Source of the DNA: Mesostigma viride
Taxonomy: Eukaryota > Streptophyta > Mesostigmatophyceae > Mesostigmatales > Mesostigmataceae
Assembly (NCBI GenBank): GCA_009746045.1
Contig: RPFO01000213.1
Location: 3,275,266-3,339,265 of the forward strand
DNA: 64,000 nt
Reading direction: 5' to 3'
Part shown: piece after piece, positions 48,728 to 61,020 of the stretch
How positions within the stretch are numbered: position 1 is the first letter of the stretch
Layout of the letters: each line of letters opens with the position of its first letter
The notes under the pieces: generated by a model
The model's database searches: none
What the model was told of the DNA's origin: nothing
The model's input: only the letters and a program-made list of their open reading frames with translations
Made by a program: the position numbers and the translations under genes

Positions 48728-50972
48728 CAGTCATTCCCGCGTTAAGTTGCGTTTCTTAAGGTTGCGTTCCCGCGTTAAGTTGCGGCGCCGAAGTTTGGGG
48801 GGCGACCGCAACTTAAGCATGGAGGCCATCGCAACTTAACCCATAGTCCGGAAACAGTTCGATATATCGAACTGTTTGACCCCCGGTGGCGCGGCGCTCA
48901 ATTCCAGGAGCGCCGCGCCACCCGTGACGGAGGGAAGTTGTCCGGTGGGTCTGGGAACACTTAGGGACGAAGGTGATGCATAGGTTTGGGGGTAATATTC
49001 GCCATAGCCTGGTAATTACAACGTGTATTGAGAAAGTATCACGTGACTTTGGCGGGAAATTTTCACTCGCGCGCGCGCGTAACTAGATATGGCTGCCAGC
49101 GTGCCGTTGTCATGGAAATTTGCGTCTCGCGGCTTGTAACGGTTCAGAATGTTGCTCAGAATGATGATGCGTGATTTTCGTAGGTCAGGGGTGGCCAGAT
49201 GTATAGCATTGGGAAAATACAGGTAGGTAATTACTGACTTCTTGGTCGCCAGTACCAGATGAGTAATTGCACGTCATATTTCGATTTTCTTCTTATGGCC
49301 GGGCAGGCTTCGCCAGCCCGAGCACCCAGTTTTGGTACTGGACATCTGCAGCAGCGTCCCTGTGAATTCGGATGCGTTTATAGGTCATCTTTGCACAGAA
49401 CATCAACCTGGTAATCATAAAGGATGCATGCATTATCAGGCTATGGCGGCCTATGCCTGGAAAGCATTAGCCCGTGTGAGATATGAGGGTCCCGGCCAGC
49501 AGAACCCGGAAAGGTCGTGATCGAGCCAGGTACGGCAACGTGTTTGCATGTCGTTTGCACGGGAACCTGTCGTTTATGCATCCTTGTTTCACGAGTGTAT
49601 CAGTGCCTCTTGCAGCAGGTTTCCATGCCTGCTGTATGAGTGCTATTAGCCCCAAATCTGCTCAGTTTGTGGTGTTTCTTTGGAGGATGCCATTCCGTTG
49701 GTGCTGGTTTAGCAACTTCTTTGTTTTCCAGCACTTTTGACAGTCCTATGTGGCTGTATACAATGCATAAGTGTGTGGCAATTCATGGATAGCTGCATAC
49801 GCGCGCGTAACCCACACACGTAAGTGAGCGGATTATATAGGTCAGTTGGGCTATCCGTGCGGTCTGACCCAAGGAAAGCATGGTGGCACTATCTATTGAC
49901 ATTGTCCAACCCCAGAATAATTTTTTAGAACCCTCCCTGCAGGGGTAAACTACTAAGGGGATTTCCCTTGCCTGAAAATGATCGTCTTTTGGCCAACTTT
50001 GACATTAAATATCTTGCAAACCACTTTATAAACTCATGATATTATTGCATATTCTGAAAGCCCTTGAAGTGTAGATATTCCTAGCACCTTGGTTGGGGGT
50101 ATTTGGAGTTGTGGTATATGAGTTATGATTTTTTTCATTTTCAGGGGTCAAAAAATGCCAAAAACCCATTCCCGGACTATGGGTTAACGCGGTAATGACT
50201 CAATTTGTAGGTGTCAGGCCATTTTTGGCCGCGCAGGAGGCCATGTTTTGCCAAGTCCGGACCCGCTACGTGATTTTAGGCGGCAAAATACGCAAGCCCC
50301 ACCGGCGCGCAAATTTCCCCGCCTGCTGGCTTAGGTGAAAAGCGCGAATAGTGCAACCAGTTACGGCAAATTCAGTTTTGCAGCCTGCGGCCGGGCTGCG
50401 GTACATAAGAATCCACGACCATGCAGGGGCCGTCTGTAATTGAGACATCTTGCCGGAAATAATTACCACCATCATGCCGAATGCACCACAGAAGGGCAAA
50501 GACAAGGACCGCGTTGAGGCCACAGGCAGTCTCGCTGCCTGTTATTATAGTGTTTACATGCAGGCCATTGACATGAGCAAACTGATGAAGCTTCCCTCGC
50601 GACTGTTCCCATGTTTTGTCACAATCAAACCGGCGTTAAGCCGGTTGGCAATTAAGCAACCCGCCAAAAAGAGAGTCGAAGAGGGTTAAAACACACGCAG
50701 TTGTGGTATAAAACGCAGGCACTGCGTGGCTGCCCACGGCGTGTTTTGCAGCCCGCCTTTGTCCAAAATATCTGGCCTGGAAAATGGACTTCGGCCGGCT
50801 TTGACGCTGCAGCTGGATCGGGCTTGACGAGAGCTGTCGAATGCCGTATAGAAGTCCGTCAGAGGAGGAGGTGGTGGGCTGCTAGCCTAATTCTACCGTT
50901 AAGTTGCGTTCCCGCTTTAAGTTGCGGCGCCAAGTTTGAGGGGGCGATCGCAACTTAACGCGGGAATGACTG
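48728..50972. mobile_element. Tc1/mariner (pogo)-like TIR element M1, host of P2
   Basis: Perfect 24-base inverted ends starting CAGTCATTCCCGCGTTAAGT at 48728 and its inverse ending 50972, each flanked by TA. CAGT starts and a TA duplication are typical of Tc1/mariner. Without the nested P2 element it is about 0.9 kb. Subterminal GTTAAGTTGCGGCGCC repeats occur on both sides. A 79-codon frame at 50450-50689 resembles no transposase, so the element is non-autonomous. Confidence 0.8.
48840..50183. mobile_element. TTAA-target TIR element P2, nested in M1
   Basis: CCCATAGTCCG ends with TTAA at 48836-48839 and 50184-50187. It is the inverted counterpart of P1 and nearly the same length. A perfect 26-base palindrome (48852-48877) and a 15-bp GC-rich stem (48885-48899 with 48908-48922) lie inside the left end. 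No transposase seen. Confidence 0.88.
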
Positions 50973-50974
50973 TA

Positions 50975-51190
50975 CTGTACAGAGCCGTTGTGAATTCACG
51001 CGAAGGTACCTTCATTTAGGATTCGCTGATACTCATTTCCCCTCTCACCTCTCCCGAAAAAAAAAAATTCACGCCAAGGTATCCGATGATGCAACCGTCC
51101 ATGTCCAGTGCCCCGATAGTACCACCGATACTAAATATATCCGGCCCTCGGCAAATATAGATTCTCTGCTGCCCATGTGCGGCGTGTGAC

Positions 51191-51223
<33 letters not shown>

Positions 51224-51698
51224 GAGCCTGTACTTACGACAACCGGAAATTGCTATCTACAGTGCCGTAAGCGGAACCGCCCACACAACCGGAAATTGCG
51301 CATCCCTGTGAGGTTGCCACGTCTTGCCAGCCTTCCTACCTTGCTGGTCAACTGTTGCCGTAGGCTACGGGACGGCCTGATGCATATTCCTGCATCCAAA
51401 ACGATGAGCGCATTAGCTGTCCTGTGATTGGCCAAGTTTCACCGATTCGCCAGTCGGTGTTGAGGGGGGACTGCGAACACGTTGGCATGCGTGCCAGAAT
51501 AATGACTGGGGGTCTTCATTTCTTGGCTGCCCACCATGATGATAACACGCGCCGCGCCAGAGATTGCTGCGTTGGTGTGTTGCAAGTTGCAACCTGCACA
51601 GAAAAGGCCAGGTTCGCGAGGCTGTTGCAAACATCCTCCGGCCTGCATAGCCAATAGAGCGGCCGAGGCAGGCTTTTCGTGGTATTAGCTTGTTCAAA
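50975..51698. other. Upstream region of AKR2 with (CAA)n microsatellite
   Basis: Between the mariner-like element and the AKR2 start codon. About eleven CAA repeats at 51191-51222. No TATA box or exon stands out; the promoter and 5' UTR must lie here or within the transposon. Confidence 0.5.
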
Positions 51699-54600
51699 AT
51701 GCCGACTAAACAATCAGGTAATATGGAATTCGTTTTTTTTCCCTCTAGATTTTAGTTATTTTTCATGGGGCGTTGAGTAACATGGGATTTTGAGTAACAT
51801 GGGACTTTTCATGGCGCCCTGCTTACGGTTGGTTGTCCATTTATCGCAGATGCGCCGGCCGTTCCGGGGATGCCGGCGGGTTCCTTCGATTTCTCTCAGA
51901 TGTCAGCATTCCTGAACGTATGTATTTTGAGCTAACTTTTACCGCAACGCACGACCTATACCTGTTTTTTGGTGTTCCAAGGTGCATCTATTCGATAGTT
52001 GTTAGGACTGTTTTCTAAAGGAGGTTTACTGTTAGGGGGGAAATAATGATGTTTTCAGTTTCTTGCGGCATATGTATATTTTTGCATGTATTGACGTCAG
52101 GGTAATGGTAAAAATCCCTTATTGCGTCCCGTATCGCCAATCACAGGACCCCAAAATTCGCGACATGGCTGCCCAGATCGCGGCTGACCCCGCTTTTGCT
52201 CAGATGGCCGAGAGCCTTACCGGGGGTGCCGGAAGGGGCCGAGGTGGCGGGGAAGCTGCCCAGGTTCCAGATATTAATCCTCAGCAGTACATGCAAGCCA
52301 TGCAGCAAGTGATGCAGAACCCTGAGTTCATGCAGATGGCGGAGCAGCTGGGGACGCAACTCATGCAGGTATGTTACGGCTTTCACTTTCTCGTACATCT
52401 CAGAAAGATCCAGCTTAATTTTCTCTTTTCTCTCTCTATGAATTCTCTACACATATGTATATGTGGGCACTGTTTCCTGGCGCTATGTTTTTAATGAACA
52501 TATAGACGTGTATGCTTGGATCGCAATTGACAGCGAATTCAGTATAATTTTGGACGTTTGGGGGAGAGGGTCAAGCAGGAGTGGCCATTTAGAATTGGTC
52601 TCCCCCCCCCCCCCCATATTCCCCACACACCACTAGTGTAGTTCTCTCCTCCCAGACTTGGATGCATGTGCAGTGGTGTATTCACGTGAGCTGTGTATCT
52701 TGGCAAAGTTGTCAAGTGATGGCTCTGTGTGTGGAACCTAGGGTGAGTATAAGTTAGTATACTTGCCTTCCAGAGCGGTTTTTGGTCAAGCTGCCACGTT
52801 GAGTTGATGACAACCATTAGCATCCCAACAAGGCCCGTTGCAAAATCTTGCAACTTTTGGTGTTGCATTCATCTGCTAGGTGCACCATGTTCCACTGCAG
52901 TAATGGCACAAAGCAACTTTTACTCTAGAAACGGCTTATGCTGTGTGACTGGCTCCTGTACCGTGTGTGTCTGCGTAATAGTAGCACAGGTGGCACGTGT
53001 GTGGTTTCATCCACATCCGTATGTGGCTGCTTGTACAGCTGTCTGCCTCCCTGCTGAGCTAAATGAAAAACACATACCAAGAAATGCTGTACAGGACAGC
53101 GTATTGAAATCCAGTATCCATAGCTGTGTGTCGTCAACCGACTGCTTATGCCGTCCTGTGTGCATGTCTTGTGTCATCGGCCCCCCTCAAATGCAGTAGG
53201 CCTACCGATTATGTCTATGCCCGTGCCGGTGTGGTCCCCCTCCCCCTCCCCCCTCCCCCCCCCTTCCCCGCGCCCCCCTCTGTTTCCACATGGGTACCCA
53301 TGTCGATCCTTCCCCCCCTCCCCTCTCCCTCTGGCAGGACCCTGCCATGTCCAGCATCATGCAGAGCATGCAGACGCCCGAGTACAAGGCGCAGGTGGAG
53401 CAGCAGATGGCGGCGCTCAAGGAGGACCCTGAGCTCAAGCCGATCATGGAGGAGATCGAGAAGGGTGGTCCGGCCGCCATGATGAAGTGAGCAGAGGGGG
53501 TGGGTGGGAGAGGGAAGGGGGCGATGATGAAGTGAGCACGTGGAGGTAGAAAAGGGGGTGGTGTAGGGAGGAAAAGGAGGAGGTTGAGAAAGGGCTGGCT
53601 GCCGTGATGAAATGAGCAAAGAGCAGAGAGGAGAAGGTGGCGTTAGAGGGGGTGAAGAAGATATTGAGAAGCGGGGTTTGGCTGCCATGATGACGTGAGC
53701 AGATGGGGTGGGTGATAGAGAGGGAGAGGAGGTGATCGAGGAGGGGGCCTTTCTGCCTTGATCGAGTGAGCATGGGGGGTCAATTAGGGGGGGTATTTTA
53801 GAGGGAAGGGAGGAGATTTAAAAAGAGGCCTCATAGAGAGATAGAGGAGATTAAAATGGGTGGTTGTGCCGCTATGATGAAGGGGTTAAAGGGTAGAGGA
53901 GGGCGTGGTGAGAGAAGAAGGGAAGGGAGATGAAGAGGGACAGGAGGTGATACCGACGGCGAGCTTGGTGCCATGACGAAGGGAGTTATACAGCAATCAA
54001 ACAAATAAAGAAAGGGGGTAGTGATGTGTGCCGACTTGTTTGATTGGGAGCGGGAGTCTAAGGTGACGTGGTTGGTTTGCTGCCCTATGTGGTGCACCTG
54101 GGGCATTGATGATGTCTGTTCAAGATGATGTCTTTGTGTAACAATAACGCGCGCTGTTTGGGTGTGGGTGGATCATTCACGCTATTCCTGTTTGGGTGTG
54201 GGTGGATAATGGACGCTATTCCTGTTTGGGTGTGGGTGGATCATTCACGCTATTCCTGTTTGGGTGTGGGTGGATCATTCACGCTATTCCTGTTTGGGTG
54301 TGGGTGGATCATTCACGCTATTCCTGTTTGGGTGTGGGTGGATCATTCACGCTATTCATGCCTATTACGCTATTCCTGTGTTGAATCCAGTATTGTACCA
54401 ACAAATTTCATTGTCTGGGTCACCACGTGATCGGGTAGTTGCTTTGGATGGGGACGTCGCAAGTACGAAGTTCAGGGTTTTATCTTGCCAGCTGTACGGC
54501 TCCCTGCAGCATGTTTGTGGTCAGGGCACGTGTGCGGGCCTTTGCTCCTTCGTTATATTTTTTCTTCTATTCTTTAATGTGCCATGTGATGATGAAAAAT

Positions 54601-57600
54601 AGCGGATTTCTCAGAGAATGGCATTGGGGCTTTGCCCTGGCTGTCATTCGCTGAAGAGCAACCTATACACACACACACCTGATGGCACAATTTTCACTTT
54701 GTTGGTTATAGTTTCGTGCTTTATGATAACCCCTGCTTATAGGATGATGAAGGTGCAGGAGATGCCTCAGTCAATGCCTCATATGGAGGTTTTTCGGTTC
54801 CTTGCGCGCTATTCACTTCTTAGCGTGCAGCTCCCTGCATATGCCCATGCCATGTGATGATGAAAAATAGCGGATTTCTCAGAGAATGGCATTGGGGCTT
54901 TGCCCTGGCTGTCATTTGCTGAAGAACAACCTATACACACACACCTGATGGCTATATCAGATGCTGTCTTTACTCCGTTATGCTTCCCTTCCCTTTTTTG
55001 TCCTTGAAGCTCGCTGCATATGTCCACGCCATGTGATGATGAAAAATAGCGGATTTCTCAGAGAATGGCGTTGGGGCTTTGCCCAGGCTGTCATTTGCTG
55101 AAGAACAACCTATACACACACACCTGATGGCTTGTGTACAGGAGACCTGTGTTCCTATTTACAAATATAATTATTGGTTGTTTTTCCCTGTTATCCCCCC
55201 CCCCCCTTACGCCACTGTTCCTTTTTTTGCCAAGTGACGACCAAGTTTAGCGGATTTCTCGGAGCCTTGGCCTCGGGCTCCGCCCTTGCCACCAAGCGCT
55301 GACGATAAACCTACACACACACAACTGATGGCAAAAAGAGTTGTATTCATTTTGTTTTAATCCCCTCACCTCCTTATTGTGTCTCTCTGCCCCCTTACTA
55401 CTGCCCCCGTGCTGCAACCCTTGTTGGATCTCATCCCCTCACTAATATTATCCATCGCCTCGTTTTATTCTCCTCATGGCCACCCTCACCACCCCGCCCC
55501 CCCTAACCTCATCTCCACCCTGACACATACCACCACCTCAACCCCCACGCCCTACCCACCTGCAAACCCCACCCACGTGCCCCTTCCACCCCATCCCCCT
55601 CACCCCACACATCGTCCCACACTCCACCCACCTACGTCCCACCCATGCCTCACCAACGCTTCACCCACGCCCCACCCACGCCGCACCCACGCTTCACCCA
55701 CGCCCCACCCACGCCCCACCCACGCCCCACCCACGCCCCACCCACGCCCCACCCACGCCCTACCCACGCCCCACCCACGCCCACCCACGCCCTACCCACA
55801 CCCCACCCACGCCCCACCCACGCCCCACCCACGCCCCACCCACGCCCCACCCACGCCCCACCCACGCCCCACCCACGCCCCCCACCCACGCTGCATCCAC
55901 GAACCATCCACGACCGCCGCCCTCGCCACTACCACCACCACACCACCACCACCACCACACCACCACGCCACCGCCACCGCCACCGCCACCCCCATCCCCA
56001 TCCCCATCCCCATCCCCATCCCCATCCCCATCCCCATCCCCATCCCCATCCCCATCCCCATCCCCATCCCCATCCCCATCCCCATCCCCATCCCCATCCC
56101 CATCCCCATCCCCATCCCCATCCCCATCCCCATCCCCATCCCCATCCTCATCCTCATCCTCTCCTCATCCTCATCCTCATCCTCCCTACCGGCAGGTACT
56201 GGAGCGACCCGTCCGTCCTGCAGAAGCTGGGCAAGGCGATCGGTGCCGGCGGCGCGCTGGGGGGTGTGGTCAACCCGGAGGGGGGGGAGGAGGTCGAGGG
56301 CGAGGGCGAGGGCGAGGGCGAGGGCGAGGAGGGGGAGGAAGAGGCGCCAGGCATCCACACGGCCGCCAGTGACGGGAATGTGGAGGTGGGTTGGCGTGCT
56401 TTTTTCTGGCAACCACTGTTGACCGCATTTTGGGGCGTTGTTCTGGCAGCCTTGTTTGCGGGTAGGCATTTCAGATAGCGCATCGTCAAGGTTGTTGTCG
56501 TAATCTATGTGTTTCAGTTGTCAAGGTTCTTGCCATGTTCTTCTGGTGGCTATGGTTGTTACCAACTACACCATCACCAAGTCGTTGTCGGCTTTGCGCA
56601 TCGCTTGGCTGGACTGGCACACAAGCATGTTGCCAGCGCCGTCCCTGTCACACGCTGGATTTTGGGCTGCCATCTTTGTGATGCTAAAACTAGTCTGTGG
56701 ACATGTGTTGGTGTGGGGGAAAGGGCCAGGATCCTGGCATCGACCCAGCGGGGGGCCAGGGGCATTGCCAAGGCATATCAGCACCACATCCCCTTCTGAT
56801 GCCGATTGCTCGCCCTGTGGTGGCTCCGCTTGGGCGTCACTGTCATCAGCTTGCTTTGCCTGGTGATGCCTGCTTGCTGATACCTGCTTGCTGATGATTG
56901 CTTGGTGTTCTGACCACTGGCCATCTGATGCCTCACAGCTCCTGAAGCAGCTGCTGAGCGAAGGCGCGGACAAGGACGAGCAGGACAGCGAGGGCAGGAC
57001 CGCGCTCCACTTTGCGTGCGGATACGGGGAGGTGAGCCCTGCCTTCCTGTTCGCCCCTCTGCTCGCGGGGTATAAGGCCAGGTTGAAGGCCAGGCATATC
57101 ATTTACGCTTCATTGGCTGCCGTCGCATTTTGATAGTCCAATACGCGTCCACATCGGTGCAGTCTCCTCGTTTTTGTGTGTGGAAATGTGTGATGGGGAT
57201 TTTTTCGATTTCTTGTCTGTTTCCATGCAAGCACCGCAATTTTCGTAGCCTCACATTCACTGACAGCCCGACTGGGTGCCATGCCACCACCCAATGGTGG
57301 CCATGTCTCATGACACAACTTTTCCGCCCTTGTGTGCCACCTATGACATGCCCATCATGGTCGGCTGTCACCACCCTTGTGTCACCACCCTCATTACTGC
57401 CGCCGTCACCACGCTTCATGGACACCCTTGTCAGCGCCGTGTTGGCCACCATGTTGCTTCAGCATATCTTTGTATCAGCCACCTGTAAGAAGGCAAGTTT
57501 TTCTACATGCTTAGTTATTTTGGGGATTTGGTGCCTGTGCTTCTCTCATTCCCAAGTGTGTGCATTTGGGTTGTCTCCACCCCATCGTCCCCACCCCCAC

Positions 57601-58652
57601 CCCACCCTACCCCCCACCCACATCTTGCCCAACCCAGATTAAGTGCGCCGAGGCGCTGCTGGAGGCCGGCGCGTCGGTGGACGCGACGGATGTGAACAAC
57701 AACACGGCGCTGCACTACGCGGCGGGATATGGGCGCACGGACGCGGTGCAGCTGCTGCTGGACCACGGCGCCAGCATGTGCGTGGGGGCGGATAGACGTG
57801 TGGTTGGGTGGCCTAGTAAAGGGGGGGGTAGATTGCTGGATAAATGGGATAAGGGATGGGTAGATAGATTGGTAGATAGATGGCCTAGTGGATGGGGAGA
57901 TAAATGGGTGGATAGATGGTTTCATGGATGGGTGGAAGATGGGTAGATGGATGGGCTAGGGGGTGGATGGGGAGATAGTCAACAGGTGGGCTAACAGGGA
58001 TCAATGGATGGGTGCGTACCTGACCTGTTGACCATGTGTGTGCACATATGGTGTGGTGGTTCACTGGGCGGCGCGAGCATGTGCGTCAAGTGCCAAGGGT
58101 TGTGTTGGTAGATGGTTGATAAATCAGGGAATGGGTGGGTCAATTAGGGGAACCGGGGGGCGGCCTGATGGTGGATCACTAAATGGGGCAGGCGGGAAAG
58201 GGGGGAGGGGGCACAGGCAAGTACCCACAAGGCACAGGGATGTGGCAGGTTGAGTAGATAAGATTGGCATGGGACTGGTGCCCTGATGAATGACAGGCAG
58301 CCAGTGTCCCTGCGACAGGCTGCTGCCCTCCATCAAAGCTTGCTCCCACAGTGCTCTCACCTCCCTGTGTCTGAATGTATTAGAAGACTGGTGTGCTGTG
58401 ATCGTAGTTGTATAAAGTCGGTGTATGCAGACGTGGTCTTTGCTGATGGACGTAGGGAGGAGACCTGGTAAACCTCATTGCTCATCATGTCTCATTTGCA
58501 ACTATCCATGTGGCCGTCTCCCTGGCTCTGGTTAACTGTCGGTGTCCTGCAGCACCCTGCGCAACATGGATGGCAAGATGCCGGCGGATGTCGCCAAGCT
58601 GAACAACCAGGATGAGGTTGTCAAGCTGTTGGAGAAGGATGTCTTCTTGTAA
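51699..58652 (+). CDS. AKR2: AKR2-like STI1/ankyrin-repeat chaperone
   Basis: Seen: eight exons in phase: 51699-51717, 51850-51917, 52147-52368, 53338-53486, 56196-56385, 56939-57031, 57638-57777, 58553-58652 (TAA). The total is 981 bases, 326 residues, close to the ~340 of the Arabidopsis protein. Residues 1-29 end [13 protein letters not shown]; about 30-155 carry two STI1-like segments ([49 protein letters not shown]); then an acidic [14 protein letters not shown] stretch; about 208-326 ankyrin repeats ([30 protein letters not shown]) ending [11 protein letters not shown]. Family knowledge: AKR2 binds newly made chloroplast outer-membrane proteins in the cytosol and delivers them to the envelope. 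All hallmark motifs are present, so it is probably functional. Introns carry minisatellites and the RNA cluster below. Confidence 0.95.
54155..54358. repeat. 34-bp tandem repeat, 6 copies, in AKR2 intron 4
   Basis: Unit TGTTTGGGTGTGGGTGGATC plus ATTCACGCTATTCC. Copy 2 differs (AATGGACGC); the others are nearly identical. Confidence 0.95.
54581..54686 (+). ncRNA. Box C/D-like RNA, copy 1 (AKR2 intron 4)
   Basis: Terminal stem TGTGCCA/TGGCACA (GCCA/TGGC core) encloses C box GTGATGA (54586-54592) and D box CTGA (54679-54682). Inside are a conserved TAGCGGATTTCTC block, a hairpin TGGCA..GGGC-TTT-GCCC..TGTCA, and an (AC)n stretch before the D box. Size and location fit intronic C/D snoRNAs; no guide target is recognised. 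Confidence 0.6.
54849..54952 (+). ncRNA. Box C/D-like RNA, copy 2
   Basis: Same layout as copy 1: GCCA stem, C box GTGATGA (54854-54860), TAGCGGATTTCTC block, internal hairpin, D box CTGA (54945-54948), TGGC stem. Differs from copy 1 by a few bases in the loop side. Confidence 0.6.
55028..55131 (+). ncRNA. Box C/D-like RNA, copy 3
   Basis: C box GTGATGA (55033-55039), D box CTGA (55124-55127), GCCA/TGGC stem. In the internal hairpin TGGCA becomes TGGCG, keeping a G-U pair. Confidence 0.6.
55224..55337 (+). ncRNA. Box C/D-like RNA, copy 4 (diverged)
   Basis: Terminal stem TTTTTGCCA/TGGCAAAAA, C box GTGACGA (55234-55240), D box CTGA (55325-55328). The TAGCGGATTTCTC block is kept. The internal hairpin has a different sequence but still pairs (CTTGG/CCAAG around GGGC-TCC-GCCC). 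Divergence with pairing retained is the best evidence for an RNA. Confidence 0.6.
55665..56150. repeat. 11-bp (CCCCACCCACG)n and 6-bp (CCCCAT)n arrays near the 3' end of AKR2 intron 4
   Basis: The 11-bp unit fills about 55669-55890. The 6-bp unit fills about 55987-56147, then CATCCT repeats lead to the acceptor CGGCAG at 56195. The long pyrimidine-rich run serves in place of an ordinary polypyrimidine tract. Confidence 0.9.
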
Positions 58653-58718
58653 ATGTGGAGGCTGTTTGCCATGTGTAGCTGAGAGACCGCGCATCAGTGG
58701 ATGGCCTGCGCGTTCAGG

Positions 58719-58733
58719 AATAAATTAAATAAA
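58719..58733 (+). terminator. Likely AKR2 polyadenylation signal
   Basis: Two AATAAA motifs (58719-58724, 58728-58733) lie 67-81 bases after the stop. A TGTAA also overlaps the stop codon, so the alternative algal signal is possible. Confidence 0.45.
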
Positions 58734-61020
58734 CAGGTGCTTTTGCTAACCTGGTAGTTGGAATCAAGGCTCCGAGAACTGCACGCTTCTGCGTTTCTGT
58801 CTCGCTGCAAAGCTCCTGTGCTGTCCGACAGTACATGTATTGTTGGCTGCCAGCGGTTGAACATTCTAGATAGCGTTTGCAGCGGCCCTACCAAGCAGAG
58901 GACACTTCCTTCAGGGACGGTTTACAGTGCATCCCCGTATATAGAGTAGGTCGTCTGACTCTTAGCAAGCAATAAACGAACACTTGCTCAGCATCTGCAT
59001 TCAATCCCAACCATAAGGTTCAGCGTGTCACACATAAATGCTATATACACATGTCGCTCGCTAAGTATCATAGTAGTATCATTTTTCCACATTGAATGTG
59101 CGCCTATTGTTTTCCAGTCGCCGCCACGTGGCATCTTTTCCGGCAGGACTGTCTGCGCCGCGGTAAGTAAGTATTATAAGTACTTGCGTCTTGTACCAAA
59201 TCCGAAAGGCTTGCATCACTCCCCGGACAGGAGAACTTTTGCGGATGACTGTAGGTGTAAGTTGGCGATGCCACATGTGGTAACCGGAGACGTCCGTCCT
59301 ATAGTCAGCAAAATTGGTGCGAGAGGTCCCCAGTTCGATTCCGGTCGGATTCATTTGCAGATCGCGTTTTTCCGCGTTTTCCGCGGCCCGGCACTGAACG
59401 CTTGCAAATGGTTTTCACCTTTGCGGAGTGCCTGATCAGAATAAGTACTTGCGTGTCATGCGCATGCTGGCATGCCAAGTCGATCCGGAGTAAGTTATGC
59501 TAATCTCATTAGTTGGACATCTCACTTCATCTCATGTTAGAAAATATAAGTACACGAAAGTTACAAATATCGTCTACATCATGCCCCAACTATATCAAAG
59601 GTGAGGTGGGCTCAAGACGTCGGCTAAGGCGCAAGCTGATGACCACAAGGCATACCCTGATATACAAAGACTCTGATGACGTACGCTTCCAAGAAAACCC
59701 TATATTCAGGACCTTGTCGGAGCATCCTGTCAATTAATTAACCGTGCCCTATGAACCGAGCATCCTGTAAACTCCGTGGCATGCCCATGCGCATGACAGG
59801 CAAGTACTAGACTTACGTATTTACTTAATGGCTTATACTTATGGGATATCAATGCACCTCGGCGAATCAGGAGACCCCTACAGCCGCGGAATTTATATGC
59901 CATGCAGAGGTGCCGAGTTCATATACCAGGCCGGTGCCGTGCTAGCGTTTGTGCTGAGCTAGATTTTCACTGCACGTAAGCTGACGTGTTTTTCACTACG
60001 TAAGCATCCCATGCTTGCATGCAGACCTACATCAAAGATAAGCTAGAATTCATCCATGCACAGTTCCGCGGATGCCAGATCGGTGAAAGTGGCCGCCCGC
60101 CATGCTCGTAACCAACTATGAGCACTTTGATCCTAGAGCTTAGCCTGGCCGGCCGGAGCGCGCTGGCCGGACTTCCGGACGATCGAGTGCAAGTTATGTA
60201 CCTATATTCGTCATAAGTTAACTAGCACTACATTTCGCCGCCTAGGACACCTTTTTTAGCGGGGAATGTGGTTCGGTCAAGTAGGGGAAAATGGTGTCAG
60301 CTCTCCGAGCGTCAGATACTTGAAAATTTCGTTACGTTCGTATCGAGAGTATATTTCTGACAAATTTCCTCGTTCGGACAGAACCGCAGTGAATTTCAGC
60401 ATCCGTCCAGTACCAAAGCATGGACCTAGCAGGAATTCCGTCAGACATCTCGGTTCCAAGTAGAAAGTTTTAGTATCGACCGGACTTGCGATAGTGTTCA
60501 GTACGAATTTGGCCTCCGTCAGGTCAGCAAGCGGCGTGGGAATAAACTGCATGAACTGAACCAAACGGTGGACTGTACTAAGAAATTCGTACTCAATTTT
60601 CGTCATCCAAATCGGAGGGAAATATTCGACCAAGGACTAGAGATTTCATCGAATTTTCAGAACTGGCCAATTGATGCCAAATGGCGCGATTCTAGATAAC
60701 AAGTGTTGCTTTACTGGTATCCGACGGTGCCGAACTTCGAAATTGAATTTGTAACCCCCGCCGTATTGACGGAACCACATTCTCGCATAAATTGGGTTTC
60801 CGCGGTGGCGAAATGTAGTGAGGTTATGGGCTTGCCACCCCCAAGCCTGTGGGGGCTCCGCGTGTGACCAAGTATGGCATTCATAGCGATTCGGGCCGCG
60901 GTGCCCCCACCCCTGTAACTAGGACCTAGATAGCTTACACCATCCATTCCATCCCATGTTCCCCTCCCACGTATGCTCACGTGACGCAGTCACGTGTCTA
61001 TTAATTAATTCCGACAATGG
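58734..61020. other. Intergenic, no gene supported
   Basis: Open frames up to 136 codons (59025-59435, plus) and 118 codons (60633-60277, minus) have no recognisable motif. A tRNA-like pol III box stretch lies at about 59293-59350. Nothing else stands out. Confidence 0.4.

Noticed and set aside
50450-50689. 79-codon frame in the mariner-like element as a transposase
   Set aside because: Far too short and lacking any DDE-type or helix-turn-helix signature I can see.
55379-56489. PTHAP and PIPIPI (or MGMGMG) frames
   Set aside because: Low-complexity repeats of AKR2 intron 4; only the final part is real exon 5.
59293-59350. A tRNA gene
   Set aside because: No anticodon arm fits, the T-arm pairs poorly and the length is about 57 bases.
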